Assembly (NCBI GenBank): GCA_017311185.1
Contig: JAESUZ010002888.1
Coordinates: 868,001-932,000 of the forward strand
Source of the DNA: Proteles cristata cristata
Lineage: Eukaryota; Chordata; Mammalia; Carnivora; Hyaenidae
Direction: 5' to 3'
DNA length: 64,000 nt
This document shows positions 12,976-25,007 of this stretch, one piece after another. A program made the translations under genes and the position numbers. Within the stretch, counting starts at the first letter, position 1. The number at the start of each line of letters is the position of its first letter. Below the pieces are notes generated by a model, which had not been told where the DNA came from, did not search any database, and worked only from the letters and a program-made list of their open reading frames with translations.

Positions 12976-13192
12976 GCTGGGTGCCTGGGTGGCTCAGTCA
13001 GTTAAACATCTGTGGCTCAGCATATGATCTTGTGGTTTACGAGTTCAAGCCCCATGTCAGTCTCTGTGCTGACAGCTTGGAGCCTGGAACCTGCTTTGGA
13101 TTCTGTGTCTCCATCTCTCTCTGCCCCTCTCCTGCTTGTGCTCTCTCTCTCCCTCTCTCTCTCTGTCAAAAGTAAATAAATATATTTAAAAA
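12976..13192 (+). repeat. CAN SINE (SINEC), diverged
   Basis: GGGTGCCTGGGTGGCTCAGT head, CTGTGCTGACAGCTTGGAGC middle, (CT)n, then CAAAAGTAAATAAATATA tail. Confidence 0.9.
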
Positions 13193-16100
13193 ATTCATAA
13201 AATTGTTCCTTTTTAAACACTGTACCATTAGTGGAAAAATTCTCAGAAGTCTTGTCTTATATCACTGGCTTAACTTTCTCACCAGTAACTCCATCCATAC
13301 CTATTATAATTGACTTCTAGCTTCCTCTCATTATTCAGCGCATCTGTTCTCTTGAAGATTTCAGGGGAAAAAAAAGGATAGTTAATGGGGTAAGGTCTCA
13401 GACATCATGAGAATTTATGCAAGCACAGAAACAACGTTACAAGAAAGTCTTGAAAAGGAGAAGCAATGTCAAAATTATGGGAAAACGCCTGGAGAGCAGA
13501 ATGGGGAGAAAGGCTTGGTAAAGCCACGTTCAGGGAAGAGTACTGCTGGTCAACCTGTAATGACACTATATTGGGAAACAGTACTGCACAAGGATCTGAT
13601 CTTTGTGAGCCCCCGCAAGAGAAAGCCTAGAGAGTCAGGCTTGACTGGAAACTCATGAACTACTGTCATGAACTACAAAAAGAATTCACTATCACAATAA
13701 CTAAAAGTATCTGTATAATAAAGTATGCATAGAGGCCATGTGTTTACTGTATAATGTCAGCTATTTTGGTTGTGGTGAGTGTAGAGAAAAGTAGAAAAAA
13801 GAGAGAAAGATAAAAGTGACATGCAAACTGGAAGAGAGATAATAGTCTGAAGTTTCCATGTGTTTAAGAAGCCTCTGATATTTGTTATCCTGAGGCTAGG
13901 AATCCAAGTCCATAAAACTCTGTTCGCTCGTTTTCACCATTTATCTAAAACCTGGGATGAGTTCTTACTTTCTCAGAGGCTCTGAATCTACTGAGTGTCC
14001 TTAACTTCCTTACCACCTATATCAGGCCAGTTTTCCTGGGAGGACTTTGTAGGCATTGGTCCACAGGGGGATCAGTTTTGTTACCTGAAATGGCTTGTCA
14101 CAACTGATTTGATAACTACCATTCTCAAGTAGGGAGCCCCAGGGTAAAACTTTGCATAAAATAACCACTTATAACTTGGTAAGAAAGAGGACAGTTTCTT
14201 ATGAGACAATTACAGCAAGATAACCTGGCCAAGAGAAATACAGAAACTTAATAAGAGTTGTCTAGTTCTGGGGGTGAGGGGAAGGGCCACAAGAATCAGA
14301 TATTTTTTTAATGTTTCGCTTTTACTTACAAAAGTAGGATATATACAATTGTTGTTTAGATTGCATAAGGAATAGCTTCCTTGTATCTCCAGAAAAACAG
14401 AGTGTAAAAACAAGATAAGAAATATTCCTAAACAGATAACCACAATAAATTTTCCTTCATCAGCTCATTCAGTCGTTAACCGTTTACTGCTGGAGCCTGG
14501 GTTAGTAGCATTGGGCCACTTTGCAACTTAAACTGAGAAGTTTCCTCTGATATCCTGATGTAGTCCACTGATACAGTCTGAAAGTTGTTTTACTGATGTC
14601 TTCTCAGAAGCCTGTCCTCAGAGCCCATTCTCTGAATTGTCAATTGTAGTCCAAGGTTTTAAGTTTCTTAAAGACCTTGGAAATTATCTTCAGGCTGACG
14701 TACCACAAAACATGATTAGTCTTGAAACAAAGCTTACCACAATCATGATTCAACTGAGGTAATAAAATTTAGTTTTTGATAATGGTAAACATTATGTAAG
14801 AGTAAAGGTAGCCCATTTCATCAGTAAACCTATTTAAGTCTAGAAAAAAACCAATCTCAAATAGAACAAAATGCAAGCTTTTTACGTTTAACATTGATGA
14901 ATCAGAAGATACAGGCTTTTTTTAAAAATTAAAATGATCAAACTTTTTACAGAATTATCTTAATTATAGAAGCCTGGAAACTTAAAACATTTTTGAGTTA
15001 GTATTTGCAAGAAAGTAAATTTTAGATATAGTCCAACCTTGGGCTAGAGAAAAATGACCTTTGTGGGCTGGATTTATTCCTCAGGCAAACAGTTTATTAT
15101 GTCTACCTGGTACAAATGGGCTCCAAGTAACTAAAGACCAGGGGTCTTGAAATTTTTTCTTTACCTATTCCCATAAAATTTAAAGTGACATTAAAAATTT
15201 TTTGTTATTAACTTAAAGATGCAACGACTCTCATACTATTAATATTGCCTTTTAAAATAAAATTGTTATATCACATTTTTTATATATCTGATGGAATTAG
15301 AATGACATATCAAATCTGAAAGGAATAAATGAATTCTGACTAAATGAAGCAAGTTCTTTGAAGTTCAGGGCACCATGCCCTAGACTGTCCTAGACTGCAA
15401 ATAGGGGGAATATTTTGCCCTGGACCTGCATTTAATAAGTTCTGCTATTAACAAAGCAGTTTTTAAATCTAATTTGTGGAAATTGGCATCAAAAATAAAA
15501 CAAGGTATTGGACCAAAAGTAAAATGGAAGGTACAACAGGTATATTAATTATTATATTGTGTTTTATATATACAGTAGACTCCACACAATATACTAAAGT
15601 AAAGTCAATCTAAATCTAGTAAGTTCATGGTAGCAGTATATACTGTCAGAGATAGCCAAGAACATCAAAGATAGAAAAGCAGACAAACAGCCTATTAGTG
15701 ACAACAAGCAGGAGTTTTACACCCAAATGAAATCATGCATGTGGCTGTGCATCATCCAGGAATCTGGTCACATGTAAAGGAAACTGTGTTTCTTATAAAT
15801 CTAAACCAATAGCACAAAAAAGTAAACAATCTATTGGTCTATTGGAAACAAACATGGAACTTTAACTTCCTCTACCTTGAAATCATACAAAGTATAATTT
15901 CAATACAATAGACACAATGAATGAGAATCTTTCTTTTTTAGGAGGAAACTGAAAATGTCTTTCATGAATCTTAAATATTCCATTTCCAAAATCCCATAGT
16001 TGGATAAGATATAGAGACATGTCAGGACTTGCGAACTGGATGAGATAAAATGCTGCCATCTTTAGTATTTTTTACTGTTTTATTTGCTTTGCTTTCCTGA

Positions 16101-16754
16101 ATCTCTAAGCAATAATGCTTTGACAATAGTTGAAGCATAGGAGGAAAGAACTTGTTAAACAAAAATGTCATCATTTTTGACATCACTCCAATCCACAATA
16201 TATCTCGAATTCAGAACATACTCATATGGGTTAAAGTAACTTTCTAATTGGCTAACCTTTACCAAAATTAGCAAGCCAAGGAAAGATGTAATGATTTATT
16301 GCTGGTTCATGATGACTGGATTCAAGAAGGCTTTGCCAGAATCAATATTATGAAATGTTCTTTTGTTTGGCATTCTAAAGATTTCACAACTGGTGATGAA
16401 TGATAACAGTAGGCTAGGTGAAAGGTATGACTTTCTTTGAAAAGTGGTAAGAGGGTGAAGTTATGAAAGAAGATACTGGAAAAAAATCACAAGGGTATTC
16501 TCAGGCAGATCAATGTTAGGAACAAAAACATGGATTTAAGAATTTGGAAATAGATTCATTTAAAATCTTCCACACTTACATGTCACATGGAAAGTGTTCA
16601 AGACCTACCCTCTGCAAGTCCATCTACCTCAGTTTGAAGACTGTGGCCATAACTTGCTAAAATTATTACACTGAGATCTCTTTAGTATAATGTCCTAAAG
16701 AACTTTTACTAATATAATATTTTTAAATGGAATATTAAAATGGAATATAATCCA
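13193..16754. other. Intergenic 3.6 kb, SINE-free, nothing recognised
   Basis: The longest stretch in the first 25 kb without a felid SINE. AT-rich, with no supported gene. An 83-codon open frame at 13407-13658 resembles no known protein. Confidence 0.4.
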
Positions 16755-16979
16755 TGAAGCACCTAGGTGGCTCAGTTGGATAAGTGTCCCACTTTGACTC
16801 AGGTCATGATCTCATGATTCATGGGTTCGAGCCCTGCATCAGGCTCTGTGCTGACAACTCAGAGCTTGGAGTCTGCATCAGATTCTGTGTCTCCCTCTCC
16901 CTCTCCTGCTCACACTCACTCTCTGTCTCTCTCTGTCTCTCAAAAATGAATAAAGTTTTTAAAAATTTAAAAAATAAAA
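16755..16979 (+). repeat. CAN SINE (SINEC)
   Basis: GAAGCACCTAGGTGGCTCAG head, GGTTCGAGCCCTGCATC B box, CAAAAATGAATAAAGTT tail. Imperfect TSD GGAATATAATCCA / GGAATATGATCCA on either side. Confidence 0.9.
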
Positions 16980-16994
16980 GGGAATATGATCCAG

Positions 16995-18000
16995 GTGTAA
17001 TTGCATCAACAGACAAATTTTTGTGGAAATTGACCATCTATTTCTAAAATTTATATTGAAATCCAAAGGACCAAGAATAGCCAAGGCAATCTTGAAAATA
17101 GAAAGCAAAGAAAATGGAGAACTTAAACTACTAAACATTAAGACTTACGAAGAAGCAACGATAATTAAGGGAATGTTGCTGGACATAAGGATAAACAAAC
17201 AGGCCAATGGGACAGAAACAAATCCATGCATGTATAGTCACCTGATATATGAAAATGGTAACACTCCAGTGCAGTGAGGGAAGGATGTTTCGAGTTTTTT
17301 TTCATGGTGCTGTACAACTGTGTTAAAAATTGTATCTTGAACCCCACCTTCACACGACATACAACAATCATTTCAAGATGAATTGTAGATCTGTATGCCA
17401 AAGATAAAAATATGAAGTCTGCAAATGAAAGCACAGAGAATATCTTCATTAGCTTTGGAGAGGGCAAAGATTTTTAAAACATAATACAAAAAGTAACTAG
17501 AGAGGGAAAAACCAATGATAAATAGGACTACATTCTGTTCATCAAAAGAAACTCTTGATGGAGTGAAATTGCAATCCAAAGAATGAGGGAAGATATTTGA
17601 ATACATATCCCCAACAAACATGGTATACAAAATATTTAAAGCACCCATAAAAGTCAGCAATATAAAGGCAAACAACCTATAAGCAAAGAACTTGAACAAG
17701 CCCTTTCAGGTGACTCATTAACATAAAAAGATGCTCAACCTCAGTCATTCAGGAGGTGTAAATTAAAACCATGATGCAATACCACTTAAACAATAAACCC
17801 CAGTTAGACTAAAATAGAAAATATGAGCAAAACCAAACCTTGATGAGAAGTGTACGTGAACTTTCATATTCTGATATGAGAGTATAAATTAGTATAAGTA
17901 CTGTGGAGAGGGTTGCAACATTTAGCAAATAAAAATATAGAATACTGTTTATGAAAGAATATGTGGTAGTCTATGTTAAAGGTGAAGCTGTACAGACAAA
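16995..18000 (+). mobile_element. Old L1 fragment (ORF2 3' part), sense
   Basis: Decayed L1 ORF2 wording throughout: AAAGGACCAAGAATAGCCAA near 17065, ATGCTCAACCTCAGTCATTC near 17733, AATACCACTTAAACAATAAA near 17780. Interrupted by stops and indels; not coding. Confidence 0.7.
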
Positions 18001-18051
18001 AGACAAAGCAATTACCCCTGATTCAATAACAAATAAAAATAAATTCACGTG

Positions 18052-18294
18052 GGGCGCCTGGGTGGCTTAGTCGGTTAAGCGTCCGACTTTTGCTTAGGTC
18101 ATGATCTCGCGGTTCCTGGGTTCGAGCCCCACGTCGAGCCCCACGTCGGGCCCTGTGCTGACTGCCAGCTCAGAGCCTGGAGCCTGTTTCGGAGTTTGTG
18201 TCTCCCTCTCTCTCTGACCCTCCCCTGCTCACGCTCTCTCTCTTTCTCTCCTAGAAATAAATAAAACATGCTTTAAAGATAAATAAATAAATAA
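18052..18294 (+). repeat. SINEC_Fc with 12-bp internal duplication
   Basis: Young copy. The TSD includes AAATTCACGTG on the left (to 18051) and AAATTCACGTG on the right (to 18307). The segment GAGCCCCACGTC is present twice in tandem after the B box (about 18124-18147), followed by GGGCCCTGTGCTG where other copies have GGGCTCTGTGCTG. The same two features occur in the copy at 19444-19686. Confidence 0.95.
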
Positions 18295-18760
18295 ATAAAT
18301 TCACGTGAATCCTTTTCAAGGACCATCTCAAGATGAATGGAGCCTTGGCACTTCCGGCATGATGTCAGACTTCAGGTTTTATTGCAGCACATCTTAGCAA
18401 AACACGATAGACCACCATGGAGCAGAAATCGTGAGCCTTTGTCTACTGTCACTAGTGGAAGAATATTTTTTCTCAGTCCTGACCTAGACTTCTGGGGGCT
18501 GCAGTGTGCTTCTTCTCTTGGTCCAATTATGGTTGGAGTTGCTGAAATTGTCCAGTGAGGGAACACATATTTGGGCACTTTTCAACAAAGTTTTGGACTT
18601 CTCTGCTGTGCTTTTGTGGAGAATACTTAGCAATTTAAATTTATCAACCTCAGAATTGTTGAAGAGGGTTCCCTTGCTCTGTAAACCGGCTTGCTAATGA
18701 AACTGGCGATTACATTTAAAACTGGTGATCTAGAGGCCTTTTACAATGTAATTACTTTAT

Positions 18761-18849
18761 TTTTTTTCCTTAAATAGTTTATTGTCAGGTTGGTTTCCGT
18801 ACAACACCCAGTGCTCATCCCAGCAAGTGCCCTCTTCCATGACCATAAC
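18761..18849 (-). mobile_element. Very short 5'-truncated felid L1 insertion
   Basis: 89 bp on the reverse strand, from TTTATTGTCAGGTTGG to the start of the flank, match the 3' end of cat L1 (TGTATGGAAACCAA type). A perfect 13-bp TSD, GTAATTACTTTAT, lies at 18748-18760 and 18850-18862. Confidence 0.85.
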
Positions 18850-19443
18850 GTAATTACTTTATACGGTACCAACAAAGTATGACTTAATGGAAGGCAGGCA
18901 TTGGATAGTGAAACTGCAGATTAAGGTTTGTGTAGTATAAATGAGGCATTATTGAACAAAAGAGAATTGACTTTATTTAACCCTTTAAAGCATTAAGCAC
19001 TGTATGTCAATCTAAAAAAAACCTTCTATATAGAAACTCTACATCAGTAATTCTAAGGATTGACATATTCTAGTTGAAATATCTTTCTTGACTACAGATT
19101 AACAAATAGGTAAATATTTGCTTCTTTCTCCCTGAGATGTCACAAATCTTCTAAGGGCTCAATGCAGTTCATCAAATAAATCCCACTTCAGGTGGTATAA
19201 CTAATGGTGTGTCTTAGAAACCAGGGAATATTTTCATTTTACTTAGTGAATATTCTAATATCTGTACTTCTCATGTGGGAAAGCATTAATAATGTTCAAG
19301 GCCTTTTCAGGTTTCTCATTTAATCTAAACCTGGATAATTTCATAAATGTGTCTCACGAGAGTACTGCTAAAAAAGTACATACTTTAGAGATGTTTAATA
19401 TAAACTCAAAGTTCCCAGTTTAGGAAAATTGAATTACATTCTT

Positions 19444-19686
19444 TTTTTTTTTTTTTTTTTTAAATTTTTAATGTTTTATTTATTTTTAGGAGAGAGAGAG
19501 ACAGCGTGAGCAGGGGAGGGTCAGAGAGAGAGGGAGTCACAGGCTGAAACAGGCTCCAGGCTCTGAGCTGGCAGTCAGCACAGGGCCCGACGTGGGGCTC
19601 GACGTGGGGCTCGAACCCACGAACCGCGAGATCATGACCTAAGCGAAAGTCGGACGCTTAACCGACTAAGCCACCCAGGCGCCCCT
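19444..19686 (-). repeat. SINEC_Fc with 12-bp internal duplication, 21-bp TSD
   Basis: Young reverse copy with a perfect 21-bp TSD (begins GGAAAATTGAATTAC) at 19423-19443 and 19687-19707. On the forward sense of the element GAGCCCCACGTC is doubled and GGGCCC replaces GGGCTC, exactly as in the inverted copy at 18052-18294. Confidence 0.95.
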
Positions 19687-20295
19687 GGAAAATTGAATTA
19701 CATTCTTAGGCAAAAAAATTCCAATAATTTAGCAAGTGCAGAAACCTTTACTTTGCCTTTTTAAAATTTAAGGAACATTTGTCAAAGTTATCTACTATAG
19801 TCCAAGGAAAGTATCTTATCATCAACATCTTCTGAGATGCTTTGGGCAATGGTAAATGCTGTCCTCAAAAAAAAAAAAAAAAACACGTTATTTTTCCTGA
19901 AGGCAACAGTTTTATAGAGCATTTATTTTAACACCATATAAAGGAAACATACTTTGAAATTTTTTAAAAGGTTTGCTCATTTCCTAATTTTTAAATGGAT
20001 TACTGCATTTGATTAATCTTGGAAGAGGAGTCAAAGAAAGAAAGAAAGAGATCACAAATTTATGTGGGCATACTTATATACTATATATACTCCAACATCA
20101 AATATTTATTATTAGAATGTTCCACCTCAAAATTGTTTTGCTATGTTTGAGTTACAAAGTTAAGTTGTCAGATTCATTACATAATTGTTTTAAAATTTAA
20201 ATTCCTTATCATCTGACAATCATTTTAATTAACAAAACTGTCATTTGGAAACAATTCAACAGGGAATTGTTGTGATGATGTGTGATATGTGTTAA

Positions 20296-20507
20296 TTTTT
20301 TTAATTTTTAATTTTAGAGAGAGAGTGTGCAAGCAGTGGGGAGAGACAGAGAGAGACGGGGAAAGAATCTCAAGCAGGCTCCATGCTCATTGTGGACTCC
20401 ATCTCACTCACCATTGTGAGTGGGGCTCCATCTCACAATCCTGGGATCATGCCTGAGCCAAAATCGAGGGTCAGACACTTAACCAACCGAGCCACTCAGG
20501 TGCCCCT
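20296..20507 (-). repeat. CAN SINE (SINEC), diverged
   Basis: Reverse copy ending GAGCCACTCAGGTGCCCC. The middle holds a rearranged duplication: ACTCCATCTCACTCACCATTG is followed by another CTCCATCTCAC. Confidence 0.85.
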
Positions 20508-20829
20508 GTACATATTAATTGTTTACCTTTAACTTTGCTGGCAATCATCTAGGGGTGACTGATAAGAATTTTGAAAGCAGCTGGAAAAAATTAATCTTTT
20601 TTTTTAAATGTCATGCCTCCTGTGAGGAGTACCAATTGATATGTTCTGAACTAAGAATTTAATAAGGAGGGAAATCCCTTTTGTCTCTTATAAGAATAGT
20701 TTGGTGTATTGTTTAGATTTAAAGGCAGGTTAACTTTGATTTATTTAAGTATGAGGTATCATTATAACATGCAATTGATAAATGTCCCAAGGTAAAAGTT
20801 AAAAACTAAATTAAATAAATAAATTCACG

Positions 20830-21590
20830 TGTTTACCAAAATACTGTATATTAATGTTCATAGCAAGCACTATTTGTAATAGCCTCAAAGTAAAAACAAT
20901 TTCAATGTTCATCAATAATTTAGATAAATATCCTGTGGTATATCCGTGATTTGGAATGCTGGCCAGCAGAGAAATTCAATCAACGCCAAGTACAAGTAAA
21001 AATATGGAAAATTCCACAAACACAATGTTCAGTAAATGAAACCAGATATAAAATAGTGCACACTGGGGCGCCTGGGTGGCTTAGTCGGTTAAGCGTCCGA
21101 CTTTCACTTAGGTCATGATCTCGCGGTTCGTGGGTTCGAGCCCCGCGTCGGGCACTGTGCTGACTGCCAGCTCAGAGCCTGGAGCCTGTTTCAGTCTGTG
21201 ACCCCCCTCTCTCTCTGACCCTCCCCTGCTCACACTGTCTCTCTCTCTCTCTCTCCTAGAAATAAATAAAACATTAAAAAAAAATTAAAAATAAAATAAA
21301 ATAAAATAAAATAGTGCACACTGTAATATTCCATTTATGTAAAGTTCAAAAACAGGTAAAGGTAATCTGTGGAGCTTGAAGTTAAAATAGCGGTTCCTTT
21401 GAGGAGAAAGAAGAAAAACGTATGGGAGAGGCAAGAACGTGGCTTCTGTAGTGCTGCTATAATTCTTCACTCAAGTGTGAGTTAGATGAGTGCTTCCACT
21501 TTGTGGAAGTTCACTGAACTGTGCACCTATGATTTGTGCACTTTTTTGATTGGATAATATACATCAAAACAGTTTGTTTGATTTTTAAAT
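20830..21590 (+). mobile_element. Old L1 (L1MC/ME-like) 3' fragment split by a SINE
   Basis: Sense wording: ATTTGTAATAGCCTCAAAGT near 20872, CATCAATAATTTAGATAAAT near 20910, then after the SINE ATTCCATTTATGTAAAGTTC near 21329. The SINE at 21066-21305 interrupts it. Confidence 0.6.
21066..21305 (+). repeat. SINEC_Fc, young, with 18-bp TSD
   Basis: Near-consensus copy with perfect TSD ATAAAATAGTGCACACTG at 21048-21065 and 21306-21323. The tail contains an (AAAAT)n run. Confidence 0.95.
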
Positions 21591-21618
21591 AAAAATGTAT
21601 ACGGAAGGATTTAAAGTA

Positions 21619-22416
21619 CAGTAAATCCTTGGGTTGCAAATAACTTGTTCTGTAAGTGTTCCTCAAGACAAGGAAACATTTTTAATAAATTCCAATTTGA
21701 TAAACGAGTGACGTTTTGCAATACGAGTAGTTACGTGTCCCCAAATGTCACATGATTACAACTGAGCCAATGGTTCTTCTTCTGTCTCTCTCTCTCTCTG
21801 CGGGATTGTGGGTGATCAGCAATGCAATGTCACATTTCTGCGAAATCCTCAAAAGGAGGCAAAAGAAAGTGTCATTGGAAAGGTTCTTTGTTAGAGTTTC
21901 ATGAAAAGAAAAAGATTCAATTGAGCAGATAAATAGCAGTGATTAGTGATAGTGGAAGTCTTCCTACACAATAACCCTCTTCTGTCTTCCCGCACACAAG
22001 CCACGAAGGTTTTCAAAGGTAAGTGCAGGTTAATTTATTTTTCTGTATATGCTGTATTTTCTTTTTGTATTATAGTATTTTATTAATTTTTTAAAAATTT
22101 ATGTTTATTTTTGAGAGTGAGACAGAATGTGAGTAGTGGAGGGACAGAGAGAGAGGAAGACACAGATTCTGAAGCAGACTCCAGGCTCTGAGCTGTCAGT
22201 AAGATCATGACCTGAGCAGAAGTCAGATGCTCAACTTACTGAGCCACCCAGGCACTCCAGTATTGTAATCATTTTTATGTAAATCTTTTTGGGTTGTAGA
22301 ATGAATCATCTAAGTTTCCATTATTTCTAATGGGGAAATTTGCTTTGATATGCAAATGTTTTGGATTACAAACATGTTTCCAGAACAAGTTATGCCTGCA
22401 ATCCAAGGTTTTACTG
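21619..22416 (+). mobile_element. Carnivore Tigger-type MITE with TA target duplication
   Basis: Inverted ends are visible: CAGTAAATCCTTGGGTTGCA at the left and TGCAATCCAAGGTTTTACTG at the right. Both are bordered by TA (21617-21618 and 22417-22418), as expected for Tc1/mariner-pogo elements. The body (CACATGATTACAACTGAGCC; GCGGGATTGTGGGTGATCAG) matches what I recall as Tigger1a_Car. No transposase frame. A diverged SINE (22090-22258) lies inside it. Confidence 0.85.
22090..22258 (-). repeat. CAN SINE with central deletion, nested in Tigger MITE
   Basis: Reverse copy ending GAGCCACCCAGGCACTCC. The piece from the CTGTCAG motif to AGATCATGACC is deleted, so the B-box region is absent. Post-dates the surrounding MITE. 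Confidence 0.85.
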
Positions 22417-22516
22417 TATGTGAAAACAGTACCATTTATGTACGAGTGGGTTGGTGTAAATAAACAAGAGTTAAAGTGTTCTAATATCCTTGCATTATCT
22501 AGAAAGAGTGAAACTA

Positions 22517-24832
22517 CCAATTAACCAAACCCCCCCTACTTCCAAATGACTTGTATAGCTGATTGAGTTAGGTGGTTCTTAATATAATTAATATCTATAA
22601 TATATTTGACCTCAATCTCTTACCTAAAGAGTAGATGGTATCGGAATAGTTCAGGGAGTAGTGTTTAACTCAGATGAAAATTTGAAATGGAAGTATACTT
22701 TTTAGGTTTTAGGAATAGATTACTATATACCCAGTAATTTTCAGAGGATGACTAACTTGTGCTAAGGGTAATTATCTATTCTGCTGTCAAACTTTTTGTG
22801 TATAAATGGAGTTTTAACACTTCAGTGCTACCATGAGAATAGAGCAGCAGATCCAGTCCTAAAGAGTCAGATCAGCTTAGCAGCAACTGGGGACCGAGGG
22901 AAGTTCACATTAGTGTTTCTTAGATGTACAGATGACTCTGTCTCCTGAATAGAAAGCTCAGATATGGAGACATTGACTTGACCCATGGCCCGGTGGCAGA
23001 ATAAACTTGTGTTTGCCTCCATCTGTTTCTTATTCTCCCAGAAATTGGTCACATCGGTAAATATGGGATCACACTATGCCTATTTGTTGTATTTTATTTG
23101 TACAAAATTACTGTTTATACTGCATAAATAATCTATCAGAAACATAATTCGGGGGGAAATCAAAAAGAAATGAGACAGGTATGATGGAATTTAGGAATGA
23201 GTTTTAGAAACAAAACAAGTGACATTCTCTTTCTGGAGAGTAAGTTTCCTCATCTGAGAAAATGGGGATAATAATACAATACATATTATTTCAAGATTAC
23301 TGTGAGAATCATATGAAACATTAAAATCAGGCTCCACGACATACCAGCTATGTGACCTTGGGCAAGTTATGAGCACATAATCTTTCTGGATTTTAGCTTT
23401 CTCATCTCTAAGATAAGAATATAGTAGAATGTCTCATTCATGTAGTAATTTTCTTTTAAACACATTAGTATAAATAGTACACATACATGTGAATGTATAC
23501 ATCGCATATGTGTGTGTCCGTTTATTTTCACCTATATGTGTGGGATGCTTAGTTTGCTTTTGAAGTACACTAATCCATAATCGATACCACAATGCATTTG
23601 TTAATAACATATGATTATTCAAATAATTTTTCATTGGTGAAATACATTGTATTTAAGATAATAGGTTTGACCAGAAATTTAATGCATATTGCTCTCCCTT
23701 TGAAGGAATGATATATAAAAATCCGGAAAACTCAGCAGTCTATCTTTTGGAGATGGCACTCCAGATCTAGAGCTCTATGTCTTTCACTTCACAGAGTACT
23801 CTTGACCCAACTAAAGGATTGGCTACTCCTTTTGGAATATAATTGGTTCCAGAGTGGATAATCAGTACACTTTATAGTCCTTCTGGCAGTGTTATCTTTT
23901 GATAAGTTCAACATTCCTTCTTAGCAGTAGGTGCCCAGACCATGCAGGCTGTAAAATATTTAGAACTTCACTCTTATTCATGCCCAACTTGGAGCAAACA
24001 TTTATCCACTGGGCTTATAACAGCATCTCACAATAGAGAGCTTACAACAACACACTGCATGACTGCTTTTTTGCCTTCTTGCAAATAAATGTGTATTTGT
24101 TAGATTTTGGTTTAATGGCTTACATGGATTCCAACTTATGACATAGTGAGAAGGTGGTCTAAATTTCATAATACCTGCACATGTGAAATAAAGGTACATG
24201 TACAAAGTTGCAACAGCCTTAACCACTTTCCAAACTCTGGAAACACAGCCTTCCAGCCAAATAAGAGCCACTTTTCCTCTCACTGCTTGACTGGCCTAAA
24301 TCTCTAGCTAGCAGTTGAAGAGGATGGGAGAAGGGAAAGAAGAAAGGAAACCAAGCAAAGATAGTAACATGCCTTTGCCTGAGGGTGAGCGGCTGCTAAC
24401 TATGGCCCTTTGCTTGGTTGAAATGAAGCAAAAGAAAACTGAAGCATTGCTTAATAAATTAATCTGAATATATTTTATTCACTGAATCCTGATTGGATTT
24501 TTATCATTTAAAATGATGATACCTAAATGTGGACAGGGATGTCAGGGGATCTGTCCAACTTTTCACTCAGAGCCACAGTGAATTTACCCACACTGAATAC
24601 TTTTTAAAGGGGTAGAGGGAAACAAAAATAAAATTTTGTTTGAATTTCATCATAAGTCCTTTTCATTCAATTGCTTGATATAAATATTTAAATATTATAT
24701 TTATATTACATAAAATATTAAGAATTATGTTTCTTCTTATAATTGGTTTAAAGTGGCTCAACTCTTGTGTATATAATCATAAAATGGTTTTATTTTTTTC
24801 ATTAACTATGATCACCTGTATTCATTTTCTAA
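22517..24832. other. Intergenic with MIR pieces, no gene
   Basis: AT-rich. Apart from MIR pieces at 23240-23425 I see no gene or RNA. Confidence 0.4.
23240..23425 (+). repeat. MIR fragments
   Basis: Two MIR-type signatures lie close together: TTTCCTCATCTGAGAAAATG near 23247 and CAGCTATGTGACCTTGGGCA near 23346. Confidence 0.65.
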
Positions 24833-25007
24833 GGTATATTTATTTATTTTGGGGAGGGGGGTGTGCACGTGAATGGGGGAAGGGCAGAGAGTATGGAAGA
24901 GAGAAAGAGGATCCCAAGCTCATGGGTCTCAAACTCACAACTGTGAGGTCACGACCTGAGTCAAAATCAAGAGTCGGATGCTTCACCAACTGAGCCACCC
25001 AGGTGAC
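24833..25007 (-). repeat. CAN SINE, diverged, internally deleted
   Basis: Reverse copy with TTTATTTATTTTGGGG tail and ACTGAGCCACCCAGGTGAC head. The CTGTGCTGAC region is lost. Confidence 0.8.

Noticed and set aside
16784..17047. Open frames of about 70-90 codons rich in Ser/Leu/Cys or Arg/Glu at SINE positions (here and for example 5442-5735, 12807-13175, 40129-40323, 62941-63135)
   Set aside because: They are translations of the (CT)n/(GA)n and tRNA-like parts of CAN SINEs, repeated at every copy.
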